From: Caldicellulosiruptor changbaiensis
Lineage (GTDB): Bacteria; Bacillota; Thermoanaerobacteria; Caldicellulosiruptorales; Caldicellulosiruptoraceae
Direction of reading: 5' to 3'
DNA length: 64,000 nt
NCBI RefSeq assembly: GCF_003999255.1
Contig: NZ_CP034791.1
Span: 1,404,501 to 1,468,500 of the forward strand
Positions within the stretch are counted from its first letter, which is position 1. Each line of letters begins with the position of its first letter. The notes under the pieces were generated by a model. That model did no database searches and was not told the DNA's origin. It was given only the letters and a program-made list of their open reading frames with translations. The translations under genes and the position numbers were made by a program. Below, one piece after another: positions 41,110 through 49,311 of this stretch.

Positions 41110-43482
41110 CTACTCCCTAAGACCAATATTGTAGTTTTTTAGCTCACTTAATATTTTTTCTTGTAGTGGCAAGATGTCGCCGTCTGACAATGTCTTTTCT
41201 TTTGACCTGAAAACTGCTTTGTATGCATAGCTTTTAAATCCTTCTTTTATCTGCTGTCCTTTGTAGACATCAAATAAATAAAACTCTTCTAAAATCTCTG
41301 ACGCATATTTTTTAAATACATCTTCAATTACTTTGCTTTCAACCTCGTCAGGTACCAAAAATGCATAGTCTCTTTCAATAGCTGGGTACCTGGGGAGTGG
41401 TGCATATTTCTTTTCCTTTTTCTCAAGCTCTAAAAGCTTGTCAATGTAAACTTCAGCATATATTGCCCTTCCTTGAATGTCAAAACCACTTAAAACATCT
41501 GGATGGACCTCACCAATATACCCTATTATTTTATCTTTTGATGTAATTTTCGCAGACCTCGTTGGATGCAGATTTAAATTAGTGTGGTCAGAAGAAAATT
41601 TTACATCTTCAATTCCCAGCATATCAAAAAGGTTTTCTAAAATTCCTTTTACAAAGTAGAAGTCCTGCCCAACATTTCCTAATGCCAATACAAGCTTTTC
41701 ATCCGGCAACTTCTCGTTTGATTTTTTGAACACAGGTGCAAGTTCAAATATCTTAATATCTTTGATATTTCGTGAAAGATTAAGATTGATAGCTTTGAGG
41801 ATTGAACTTAAAAGTTGCATTCTCATAATCGAAAAATCTTCTCCAAGCGGATTTAAAATTTTAACAGCATCATCTAAGCTGTACCCTTTCAAAATCTCAT
41901 AAACCTTCGGGGATTCAAAAGAATACGAATAAATCTCATAGTAACCACTATTTGCAAGAAAACTTTTGATTTCATTTACCATCTTTTGTTTTTGAGTAAG
42001 TCCTGAGGAGATTGCATTTCCCATATAAACTCTTGAGGGTATTTTGTCATAACCGTAGATTCTTATTACTTCTTCAGATATATCTGCCATATCAGTAATA
42101 TCAACCCTAAATGGTGGAACAATAAAAACATTTTTTTGGCTGTCATACAAAATTTCAAGCCTTTCTAAGATTTCAATTACATTATCATGTGGTACACTTA
42201 CTCCAAGCAACTTTTCTATATACGAAAAATCAGCTTTGACTGTGACCTGCTGCTGAGGAACTAAATAAGTGTCTATTGTGCCTTTTACAACCTCACCAGC
42301 ACCTATTTCTTCAATAAGTGCACATGCTCGTTGTATTGCAACCTCCGCAAAGTAAGGGCTAAGACCTTTTTCAAACCTGTTTGATGCTTCTGTTCTAAGA
42401 CCTAAATACCTTGAAGTTCTTCGCACCATTGCAGGGTTGAATGTAGCAGACTCAAGAAGCACCGTTTTAGTATTTTCGTCAACCTCTGTTTCCAAGCCAC
42501 CCATCACACCAGCTACTGCAATTGCCCTATCTTCATCCGCAATAACTATATCTACAGGCCTCAAAGTTCTTTTTACACCATCAAGAGTAATAATCTCTTC
42601 ACCATCATTTGCAAGTCTCACAAAGATATTTCTGCCGTGAATTTTTCTCAAATCAAATGCATGAAGAGGCTGACCTATTTCAAGCATAACATAGTTTGTA
42701 ACATCTACAATATTATTTATTGGACGAACACCACAGGCTATAAGTCTTTTTCTAAGCCATTCAGGTGATGGTCCAATTTTTACATTTTTTATCACCTTGC
42801 CAATATATCTTCTACAAATATTCCCATCTTGAATCTCAATTTTATCAAGATAATTTTCTATTTTGTCATCAGCTTCTATATAGCTTAAGTTCGGAAATTT
42901 TAATTTTTTCTTCAAAACAGCTGCAATCTCTCTCGCTAAACCAACAACACTCAAACAGTCTGGCCTATTAGATGTTATCTCAAAGTCTACAATTATATCG
43001 TCTATCTTTAAAGCCTCTCTTATATCAATTCCAAGTTTGTCATCATCTATACCCTCAAGAATGAAAATCCCATTCTCATCAGCATAAGGAAACTCAGCGC
43101 TTGTCAGTCCAAGTTCATCTAAGGAACAAAGCATGCCTTCTGATACAACACCTTTGAATTCTAATTTGTCAATCACCTTGCCGTTTGCCAGACTTGCACC
43201 AGGTTTTGCAACAGGCACAAAAGCACCTTTATAAATATTTTTAGCAGCTGTGATTATTGTCAATACACATTCTTTTACATCAACCTTGCAAACAAACAAA
43301 TTAGGATTCTCTGGATGCAAAAATACATCCAATATCTTGCCAACAACTACATTCCTGACAGAATCAAGTCTTTTCTCATACCCTTCAACTTTCGTTCCAC
43401 TCATTGTGAGCTTCTCAGCAAGTTCATCAACAGGACAGTCTATATCTACAAGGCTTTTTAGCCACTCAAGAGATACCTTCAA
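41110..43482 (-). CDS. pheT: Phenylalanine--tRNA ligase beta subunit
   Basis: A 790-residue subunit in the usual order: EMAP-like tRNA-binding domain (about 40-150), B3/4 editing domain (about 200-390, with NIVDVTNYVMLEIGQPLHAFD), B5 domain, pseudo-catalytic core with YEIYSYSFESP, and C-terminal FDX-ACB anticodon-binding domain (about 700-790). The editing domain hydrolyses Tyr-tRNA-Phe. It lies 34 bases after pheS, and no T-box is present. Confidence 0.96.
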   Translation of the reverse strand: MKVSLEWLKSLVDIDCPVDELAEKLTMSGTKVEGYEKRLDSVRNVVVGKILDVFLHPENPNLFVCKVDVKECVLTIITAAKNIYKGAFVPVAKPGASLANGKVIDKLEFKGVVSEGMLCSLDELGLTSAEFPYADENGIFILEGIDDDKLGIDIREALKIDDIIVDFEITSNRPDCLSVVGLAREIAAVLKKKLKFPNLSYIEADDKIENYLDKIEIQDGNICRRYIGKVIKNVKIGPSPEWLRKRLIACGVRPINNIVDVTNYVMLEIGQPLHAFDLRKIHGRNIFVRLANDGEEIITLDGVKRTLRPVDIVIADEDRAIAVAGVMGGLETEVDENTKTVLLESATFNPAMVRRTSRYLGLRTEASNRFEKGLSPYFAEVAIQRACALIEEIGAGEVVKGTIDTYLVPQQQVTVKADFSYIEKLLGVSVPHDNVIEILERLEILYDSQKNVFIVPPFRVDITDMADISEEVIRIYGYDKIPSRVYMGNAISSGLTQKQKMVNEIKSFLANSGYYEIYSYSFESPKVYEILKGYSLDDAVKILNPLGEDFSIMRMQLLSSILKAINLNLSRNIKDIKIFELAPVFKKSNEKLPDEKLVLALGNVGQDFYFVKGILENLFDMLGIEDVKFSSDHTNLNLHPTRSAKITSKDKIIGYIGEVHPDVLSGFDIQGRAIYAEVYIDKLLELEKKEKKYAPLPRYPAIERDYAFLVPDEVESKVIEDVFKKYASEILEEFYLFDVYKGQQIKEGFKSYAYKAVFRSKEKTLSDGDILPLQEKILSELKNYNIGLRE

Positions 43483-43516
43483 AACCCTTCACTCCTTTTG
43501 TAACTTAAATTCAATT

Positions 43517-44551
43517 TTATCTAAATTGTTTCAAAAATCTCAGGTCATTTTCATAAAAAAGTCTAATGTCCTCAATTCCATATTTCAACAGTGCTATCCT
43601 TTCAACACCCATACCAAATGCAAACCCTGTGTATTCATCTGGGTCAATACCACAATTTGCTAAAACCTTTCTGTGTACCATTCCTGCACCTAAGATTTCA
43701 ATCCATCCTTCTCCTTTGCAAGTTTTACATCCTTTCCCTCCACAAAAGATACATGAGATATCAACCTCAGCAGATGGTTCGGTAAACGGAAAATGGTGAG
43801 GTCTGAACCTTACTCTTGTTTCTTCACCAAAAAACCTCTTCGCAAAAACCTCAAGCGTTCCTTTCAAATCAGCCATTGTAACCCCTTTGTCCACAAAAAG
43901 CCCTTCTATCTGGTGGAAAATAGGCGAATGTGTGGCATCAACCTCATCAGACCTGTAAACCCTTCCAGGTGAAATTATTTTAATTGGGGGCTTTTTGCTC
44001 TTCATAACTCGAATCTGAACTGGTGAGGTATGTGTTCTTAGCAAAACATCATCTGAGATATAAAAAGTGTCCTGAGTGTCACGCGCTGGATGGTCCGCAG
44101 GAATATTCAAAGCTTCAAAGTTATAATAGTCAAGCTCTACCTCAGGTCCCTCAGCAATCTCGTAGCCCATGCTTAAAAATATCTCACTAATCTCTTTTTG
44201 TACTTGCGATAGTATATGGATTGCCCCTACTTCCACTCTTTTTCCGGGTATTGTAACATCAATTCTCTCATTTTGTATTCTTTTTTGTTTTTCCTCTTCT
44301 TCAAATTTTTTACGCAACTCATTTATTTGTCCTTCAATAAAGTCTTTTAGTTCATTCAATTCTCTTCCAGCTTGTGCTCTCTTGTCCGAAGGAAGGGTGG
44401 AGAGTTCTTTTAGCATATTTTTAACAATACCCTTTTTCCCTAAATACTTTATTTGAAACTCTTCAAGTTCTTTTAAACTTTTAACATTTGCTATTTCACT
44501 CATACACTGAACTTTTAAATTTGAGATGTCAATGTTCAAACCAAACACCAC
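43517..44551 (-). CDS. pheS: Phenylalanine--tRNA ligase alpha subunit
   Basis: A 344-residue class II synthetase subunit that, with pheT, charges tRNA-Phe. The N-terminal coiled coil (about 1-85) contacts the tRNA. Catalytic motifs are HPARDTQDTFYI, LLRTHTSPVQIRVM, RVYRSDEVDATHSPIFHQIEG and FRPHHFPFTEPSAEVD, and the C-terminus has GFAFGMGVERIALLKYGI. Four cysteines in CIFCGGKGCKTCKGEGW form a loop not needed for the family core. The gene begins five bases after mtaB. Confidence 0.95.
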   Translation of the reverse strand: MVFGLNIDISNLKVQCMSEIANVKSLKELEEFQIKYLGKKGIVKNMLKELSTLPSDKRAQAGRELNELKDFIEGQINELRKKFEEEEKQKRIQNERIDVTIPGKRVEVGAIHILSQVQKEISEIFLSMGYEIAEGPEVELDYYNFEALNIPADHPARDTQDTFYISDDVLLRTHTSPVQIRVMKSKKPPIKIISPGRVYRSDEVDATHSPIFHQIEGLFVDKGVTMADLKGTLEVFAKRFFGEETRVRFRPHHFPFTEPSAEVDISCIFCGGKGCKTCKGEGWIEILGAGMVHRKVLANCGIDPDEYTGFAFGMGVERIALLKYGIEDIRLFYENDLRFLKQFR

Positions 44552-44556
44552 CTTTT

Positions 44557-45861
44557 TTAAAATATTATATCACCAATAACATACTGCTCAAAAGCTTCCT
44601 TTACTTTGACCTTGTAAATTTCGCCAACTTTAATTGACTCTGTTTTTGGAACAAGTGTGCGAATGTAATTTCCTGAGTATCCTTCAAAATATCCTACAAA
44701 GCTTGAGTTTTCTTCTATTAAAACATCTACTATTTTTCCTTCAAACTTTTTGTGAAAACCAAATGAAAGTTTTCTTGCTACACTTTTTAAAATCTCGCTT
44801 CTCTTTTCTTTCTCTGCGCTACTTACTTGATTTGGCATGTCATATGCCTTTGTACCTTTTTTAGGTGAGAACCTGAAAACATGAATTCTTGAAAATCCTA
44901 TCTCCTTTACAAACTCTACAGTCCTTTCAAAATCCTCATCACTCTCCCCTGGAAAACCCACGATAATATCTGTTGTAAAAGCAACATCATCCCAATAACC
45001 TTTTACTATTTCTACAATTTGTCTGTACTCCTCAGTTGTATAGTGCCTATTCATAAGTTTCAAAATCTTGTCACTTCCACTTTGAAGTGACAGATGTAAA
45101 TGATGACAGAGCTTTTCCATTCTTACTAATCTTTTTATAAAATCTTCTTTCATGACAATTGGCTCAAGAGAACTCAATCTAATTCGTCTTACCTTTTCAA
45201 TCTTGCTAATTTCTTCTATTACATCAAGAAGTGTAACCTTATAATCCAAATCTTTGCCATATGCTGAGATATTAATACCTGTAATTACAAACTCTTTGTA
45301 CCCATTTGAAGCAAGTCTTTCCACCTCGTCTAAAATGGAACTCAAGCTTCTGCTCACCACAGAACCTCTTGCATATGGAATTATACAGTAAGAACAAAAC
45401 TGTTCGCAACCTTCTTCTATTTTTATAAAAGCCCTCGTCCTTTCATTAAAGCTTGAGATTTTCAACTCTTCAAAACTATCCCTTTTATATTCATCATTAA
45501 CAGCTAAAATCTTCTTTTTTTGTTTTAAATATTCAGTTACATACTCTACAATTTTTTCTCTATCTCTTGTACCAACAATTATATCAACTCCCTCAATCTT
45601 TTGAACCTCTTGCGGGTAAACCTGCGGATAGCACCCCATTACAACAACTATACTATTTGGTGATGTTTTTTTGGCTCGTTTTATTGCCTGTCTTGACTTT
45701 CTGTCACTTACATTTGTAACTGTGCATGTGTTTATAACGTATATATCTGCTTCTTGGTCAAAGTCTACTATCTCATAACCCAATCTTTCAAAAGTTTCAG
45801 CAATAGCCTGTGTTTCGTACTGATTTACCTTGCACCCAAGTGTATAAAAAGCAATTTTCAA
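44557..45861 (-). CDS. mtaB: tRNA (N6-threonylcarbamoyladenosine37-C2)-methylthiotransferase
   Basis: A 434-residue radical-SAM methylthiotransferase that modifies t6A37 to ms2t6A. It has the N-terminal MTTase domain (FYTLGCKVNQYETQAI, INTCTVTNVSDRKSRQAI, GCYPQVYP), the radical-SAM CxxxCxxC motif (CEQFCSYCIIPYARG) and a C-terminal TRAM domain. The absence of a MiaB-type long N-terminus and the LGCKVNQ sequence favour MtaB. The start is TTG with GGAGGTG 11 bases upstream. It heads the mtaB-pheS-pheT-pcrA run. Confidence 0.93.
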   Translation of the reverse strand: MKIAFYTLGCKVNQYETQAIAETFERLGYEIVDFDQEADIYVINTCTVTNVSDRKSRQAIKRAKKTSPNSIVVVMGCYPQVYPQEVQKIEGVDIIVGTRDREKIVEYVTEYLKQKKKILAVNDEYKRDSFEELKISSFNERTRAFIKIEEGCEQFCSYCIIPYARGSVVSRSLSSILDEVERLASNGYKEFVITGINISAYGKDLDYKVTLLDVIEEISKIEKVRRIRLSSLEPIVMKEDFIKRLVRMEKLCHHLHLSLQSGSDKILKLMNRHYTTEEYRQIVEIVKGYWDDVAFTTDIIVGFPGESDEDFERTVEFVKEIGFSRIHVFRFSPKKGTKAYDMPNQVSSAEKEKRSEILKSVARKLSFGFHKKFEGKIVDVLIEENSSFVGYFEGYSGNYIRTLVPKTESIKVGEIYKVKVKEAFEQYVIGDIIF

Positions 45862-45893
45862 CGTATAACATTCACCTCCATGTTTAAGTTATA

Positions 45894-45899
45894 TTATAA
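45894..45899 (-). promoter_or_regulatory. Putative -10 element of the mtaB-pheST unit
   Basis: On the minus strand TATAAT lies about 33 bases upstream of the mtaB start, in the 227-base gap between the divergent mtaB and HPr-like genes. The best -35 match (TTTATT) is weak. The rest of the gap is AT-rich with no other clear signal besides the plus-strand promoter. Confidence 0.35.
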
Positions 45900-46015
45900 T
45901 ATTTAGCTTACAATAAATAAAGAGTCATAATTGCTTTTCAGCCTTTTTCATGAAAATTAAAATGGATTGTTATTTTTTAATGAAAAAAGGGTATAGAAAA
46001 TGTGTAAGAGGTTAA

Positions 46016-46044
46016 TTGATTTAAGTCTTAAAAATATGTATGAT
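46016..46044 (+). promoter_or_regulatory. Promoter of the HPr-like gene
   Basis: TTGATT (46016-46021), a 17-base spacer and TATGAT (46039-46044) fit a sigma-A promoter. The start codon lies 45 bases downstream, and GGGAGG at 46076-46081 is the ribosome-binding site. Confidence 0.6.
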
Positions 46045-46088
46045 AATAAATGTGAGTATTATTTTAGTTGTGAAGGGAGGAATTTAAA

Positions 46089-46319
46089 ATGAAAACAGTA
46101 ACAGTAAGACTAAACACAATTGATTCAGTTAAGAACTTTGTCAACATTGTTAGTAAGTATCCATTTGACATTGACCTAACATCTGGCAGGTATGTAGTTG
46201 ATGCAAAGTCAATCATGGGCATATTCAGTCTTGACCTCAGCAAGCCTATTAAGGTAGAGATTCATTCAGACAACTGCGAAGACCTGTTAAAAGAGCTTGA
46301 GCCGTTCATAGAAAAGTAA
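46089..46319 (+). CDS. HPr-like protein without the catalytic histidine
   Basis: A 76-residue protein with the HPr fold pattern. The C-terminal segment AKSIMGIFSLDLSKPIKVEIHS matches the region around regulatory Ser46 of HPr (S41 here). The phosphoacceptor motif GIHARPA of PTS HPr is replaced by LNTIDSVK, so it cannot carry phosphate through His15. It therefore resembles Crh-like regulators rather than a PTS carrier. It is one of only two plus-strand genes and stands alone between a promoter and a bidirectional terminator. Confidence 0.82.
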   Translation: MKTVTVRLNTIDSVKNFVNIVSKYPFDIDLTSGRYVVDAKSIMGIFSLDLSKPIKVEIHSDNCEDLLKELEPFIEK

Positions 46320-46356
46320 ATAAATTTAGCGTGGCTAAAGCCCACGCTAAATTTAT
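46320..46356. terminator. Bidirectional terminator between the HPr-like gene and dacF
   Basis: ATAAATTTAGCGTGG and CCACGCTAAATTTAT form a long stem with a loop of about 7 bases, flanked by T-rich sequence on both sides. It can end the plus-strand HPr-like gene and the minus-strand carboxypeptidase gene, whose stop lies inside it. Confidence 0.85.
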
Positions 46357-47486
46357 TTTTGAGAGGCTTTCTGCCTGAAAAACCTCTCTTTTAACTTGTC
46401 CCAAAAGGTTTTTCTCTGACATCCTTGAAGAGTCGCAATAGGAACTGAGTAGGTTTGATGGTCATATTTTATCTCAAGCTTCCCCACCTCTGTATACTTT
46501 TTAACTGGTGCTGAAACCTTCTTTGAAATCACAACATTGAGACCTGGATACTGGTCCTTTGTCAAAACAAAAATATTTTGTTCTGTTATTCCCAATTTTA
46601 CCCAATTCTCCTTTGAATCTTTTACTCTCAAATAACCAATCTCTCCTCTGGCAATTTTGAGAATTTTATAATTTTGATATGCAAAATCAAGAATTTTTCT
46701 GGTATCATTCCACATATCAGGTGCGTTGAGCACAACACAAATAACCCTAAAATCATCTCGGCAAGCAGAGGTGACAAGGCACCTACCAGCTCTTTTAGTA
46801 AAACCTGTCTTAACACCCTCTGCACCTTGGTAAGATTTTAGCATCTTGTTTTTGTTTTTTAAAATTCTACTATATGATCTTGTTGTCCATCTTATTTCCT
46901 TTTGAGTCGTTTTTACTATCTCTCTAAATGTTTGATTTTTCATAGCATAAGCAGTAAGGCGTGCTAAATCATACGCGGTAGTGTAATGCTGTCCTTCTTC
47001 AAGTCCATGTGGTGAGGAAAACACAGTATTCTTAAGTCCAAGCTCTTTTGCTTTTTTGTTCATTAAATTAACAAACTTTTTAACATCTCCACAAACGCTA
47101 ATTGACAAGGCAACTGCAGCGTCGTTGCCAGAGGCAAGCATAAGTCCATATAAAAGCTCAATTATTTTAAGCCTTTCACCTTTTTCTAAATAAATCGACG
47201 AGCCAGGAACACCAATAGCTTGAGCAGGAATTTCAATCTCCTTGTTGAGGTCACAATTTTCTATCGCCAGTATCGCTGTCATCATTTTAGTAGTACTTGC
47301 CATAGGGAGCTTTAAATCTTTGTTTTTCTCAAATAAAATTTTGCCTGTGGTCCATTCTATTGCTATTGCCGATTTTGCAGTGATTTGAATGTCACACTTT
47401 AAACCTGCATAACATTCATTAGAATAGCTTAGAATCCTTAAACTTACTATAACCAATAGAACAGAGAACTTGATTTTCTTGGGCAT
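46353..47486 (-). CDS. D-alanyl-D-alanine carboxypeptidase (DacF/PBP5 type)
   Basis: A 377-residue low-molecular-weight penicillin-binding protein that trims the pentapeptide of peptidoglycan. A secretion signal (about 1-28) precedes the S11 peptidase domain, with SxxK in MASTTKMM (S64, K67 from the chosen start), SGN in LASGNDAAVA and KTG in GVKTGFTKRAGR. A C-terminal beta domain follows. The ATG at 47486 has AGGGGGT ten bases upstream, a sequence that lies inside the hairpin that ends aroC; a GTG at 47498 would add four residues from within the hairpin. Confidence 0.9.
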   Translation of the reverse strand: MPKKIKFSVLLVIVSLRILSYSNECYAGLKCDIQITAKSAIAIEWTTGKILFEKNKDLKLPMASTTKMMTAILAIENCDLNKEIEIPAQAIGVPGSSIYLEKGERLKIIELLYGLMLASGNDAAVALSISVCGDVKKFVNLMNKKAKELGLKNTVFSSPHGLEEGQHYTTAYDLARLTAYAMKNQTFREIVKTTQKEIRWTTRSYSRILKNKNKMLKSYQGAEGVKTGFTKRAGRCLVTSACRDDFRVICVVLNAPDMWNDTRKILDFAYQNYKILKIARGEIGYLRVKDSKENWVKLGITEQNIFVLTKDQYPGLNVVISKKVSAPVKKYTEVGKLEIKYDHQTYSVPIATLQGCQRKTFWDKLKERFFRQKASQK

Positions 47487-47490
47487 ATAC

Positions 47491-47535
47491 AAAAACACCC
47501 CCTACACCTTATTTTGAGTTTTTAGTGTAGGGGGT
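47491..47535 (-). terminator. aroC terminator hairpin that also contains the dacF ribosome-binding site
   Basis: GTGTAGGGGGT and ACCCCCTACAC (arms 47525-47535 and 47497-47507) pair perfectly over 11 bp with a 17-base loop. The minus strand runs into TGTTTTTG. The 3' arm holds AGGGGGT, the only good ribosome-binding site for the carboxypeptidase start at 47486. Confidence 0.8.
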
Positions 47536-47548
47536 ATGTATCCATCTT

Positions 47549-48694
47549 TTACTTCTGATATAATCTTTTGTAATTATCTATCATGATATCTAAAGAATCG
47601 CCTGACAGGCGGTCAATCAAACTATTTGCTAATACATAAGCCACAGCCGCCCTCATTACAACACTTCCTGCTGGTACAGCACAAGTATCTGATCTTTCAA
47701 CTGCTGCTTCTTTTTCCTTTAAACCTTGTAAATCTACACTTCTGAGTGGCTTGTACAATGTCGGAATTGGCTTGAAAGCAGCCCTTATTACAATATCCAT
47801 ACCATTTGAAATTCCACCTTCAATGCCACCTGCATTGTTTGTCTTTCTATAAAAGCCTTTTTGATCATCGTAAAAAATCTCATCATGCACTTCACTACCA
47901 AACCTTCTTGATACTTCAAATCCCATTCCAATTTCAACGCCTTTAACAGACTGGATACTCATAACAGCCTGAGCAAGAAGTCCGTCAAGTTTTCTATCCC
48001 AGTGTACATGACTTCCAAGGCCAAAAGGTACATTTTTACAAATTACCTCAGCAACACCACCAACGCTATCTCCCGTTTCTTTTGCTCTATCTATTACCTG
48101 CTTCATATCATTTTCAGCTTCTTTGTCAATACAAAAAAGGTCAGAGTTTTGCGCCTCCTCGAATAAATTTACATCGTCAGTACTATACTCTTTTTTGATT
48201 CTAACCCCGCCTATTTCAACCACGTGATTGTAGAGTTTTATACCAAAAACACTCAAAAGCTCTTCACACAAAGCCCCTATTGCAACACGCATAGCCGTCT
48301 CACGCGCACTTGCCCTCTCCAGCACAGGTCTTGCATCATCAAATCCATATTTAAGACATCCGGGCAAGTCAGCATGCCCAGGACGTGGTACAGTAACCTT
48401 TTTAGTCGTAGTGTCGCACGAAATTGGATCCATATACTTTTGCCAATTTACATAATCCCTGTTCTCAATCATTATTGTAATAGGCGCTCCTGTTGTATAT
48501 GAGTTTCTCACACCCGACAAAATTATAGCTTTGTCTTTTTCTATTTCCATTCTCTTGCCTCTACCATAACCTCTTTGGCGAAGTTCTAAAAGTCTATTAA
48601 TATTTTCAACATTAATCTTTACATTTGCTGGAAATCCTTCAACAATTCCTACTAAGCATCTGCCGTGTGTTTCACCTGCGTCTAAGAATCTCAT
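47549..48694 (-). CDS. aroC: Chorismate synthase
   Basis: A 381-residue FMN-dependent lyase that makes chorismate from EPSP, the last common step of aromatic amino acid synthesis. It shows GETHGRCLVGIVEGFPA, RQRGYGRGKRMEIE, RPGHADLPGCLKYGFDD, RASARETAMRVAIGAL, HVHWDRKLDGLL-type and SNGMDIVIRAAFKPIPTL. The ATG at 48694 with GGGGTGAAAAG upstream is chosen; the reading frame is open ten codons further. It is divergent from the plus-strand gene at 48764. Confidence 0.95.
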   Translation of the reverse strand: MRFLDAGETHGRCLVGIVEGFPANVKINVENINRLLELRQRGYGRGKRMEIEKDKAIILSGVRNSYTTGAPITIMIENRDYVNWQKYMDPISCDTTTKKVTVPRPGHADLPGCLKYGFDDARPVLERASARETAMRVAIGALCEELLSVFGIKLYNHVVEIGGVRIKKEYSTDDVNLFEEAQNSDLFCIDKEAENDMKQVIDRAKETGDSVGGVAEVICKNVPFGLGSHVHWDRKLDGLLAQAVMSIQSVKGVEIGMGFEVSRRFGSEVHDEIFYDDQKGFYRKTNNAGGIEGGISNGMDIVIRAAFKPIPTLYKPLRSVDLQGLKEKEAAVERSDTCAVPAGSVVMRAAVAYVLANSLIDRLSGDSLDIMIDNYKRLYQK

Positions 48695-48763
48695 CTTTTC
48701 ACCCCAAACAAAAAATAATTTCATTCACTTGCAAAAAAAGAAGTCGCAAAAAATATAATATAA

Positions 48764-49306
48764 ATGAACATGTTTAAGCATATTAAAGAGATGAAGACAA
48801 AGCTTGTGAGTATACTCTGTGTCATCTTAATTGTATACATTATCCTCAGTATTTTCATTATGAAAAGTTCAAATCAGCATGTATACGTGTACCATGAACC
48901 TTCAATGGTAAAATTAAGTTTTGGCGAGTCTAAATATTTCTCAACAATAGGACTGCTTAAAGTAAGCTTTGAAAAAATAACAAAGGAGAAGTATTTTATA
49001 ACCTATTCCCAGATTACAGGCAACCAAAGCTATTTTGGTCTGACACTTATTATCGAAGATTTAGCAAGAAAAAATATTGATAAATCAGCATTTGAATACA
49101 TCTACATCGAAGATACAACTACAAAACAAAAATTCTACCCCATTCCGTACTATGAAATAGAAAACTTCCCTACAGATAGACCTCTTAGGTATAAAGTAAA
49201 ATTCTATGCCAAATTTCTGCCTCTACCTTACCAGACCTCATCTATAAATATCTATTTCAAATTTTCCGACAAACTTTTTGTATTAAAGAATGTAGACATA
49301 AGATGA
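48764..49306 (+). CDS. Membrane-anchored protein of unknown function
   Basis: A 180-residue protein with one N-terminal membrane helix (about 13-33, LVSILCVILIVYIILSIFI). A soluble part of about 145 residues follows, with aromatic-rich strands such as YFSTIGLLKVSFEKI and FYAKFLPLPYQTSSINIYF. I do not recognise the family. TATAAT (48754-48759) is only four bases before the ATG and no ribosome-binding site is seen, so it may be leaderless or start at an ATG further in (48770 or 48791). It is the second plus-strand gene, ending five bases before the minus-strand nuclease gene. Confidence 0.7.
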   Translation: MNMFKHIKEMKTKLVSILCVILIVYIILSIFIMKSSNQHVYVYHEPSMVKLSFGESKYFSTIGLLKVSFEKITKEKYFITYSQITGNQSYFGLTLIIEDLARKNIDKSAFEYIYIEDTTTKQKFYPIPYYEIENFPTDRPLRYKVKFYAKFLPLPYQTSSINIYFKFSDKLFVLKNVDIR

Positions 49307-49311
49307 AAATA

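Noticed and set aside
45862-46088. Second Rex site (TTGTTATTTTTTAATGAA) in the mtaB/HPr gap
   Set aside because: Only one half-site matches; the other lacks TAACAA, and the region is AT-rich.
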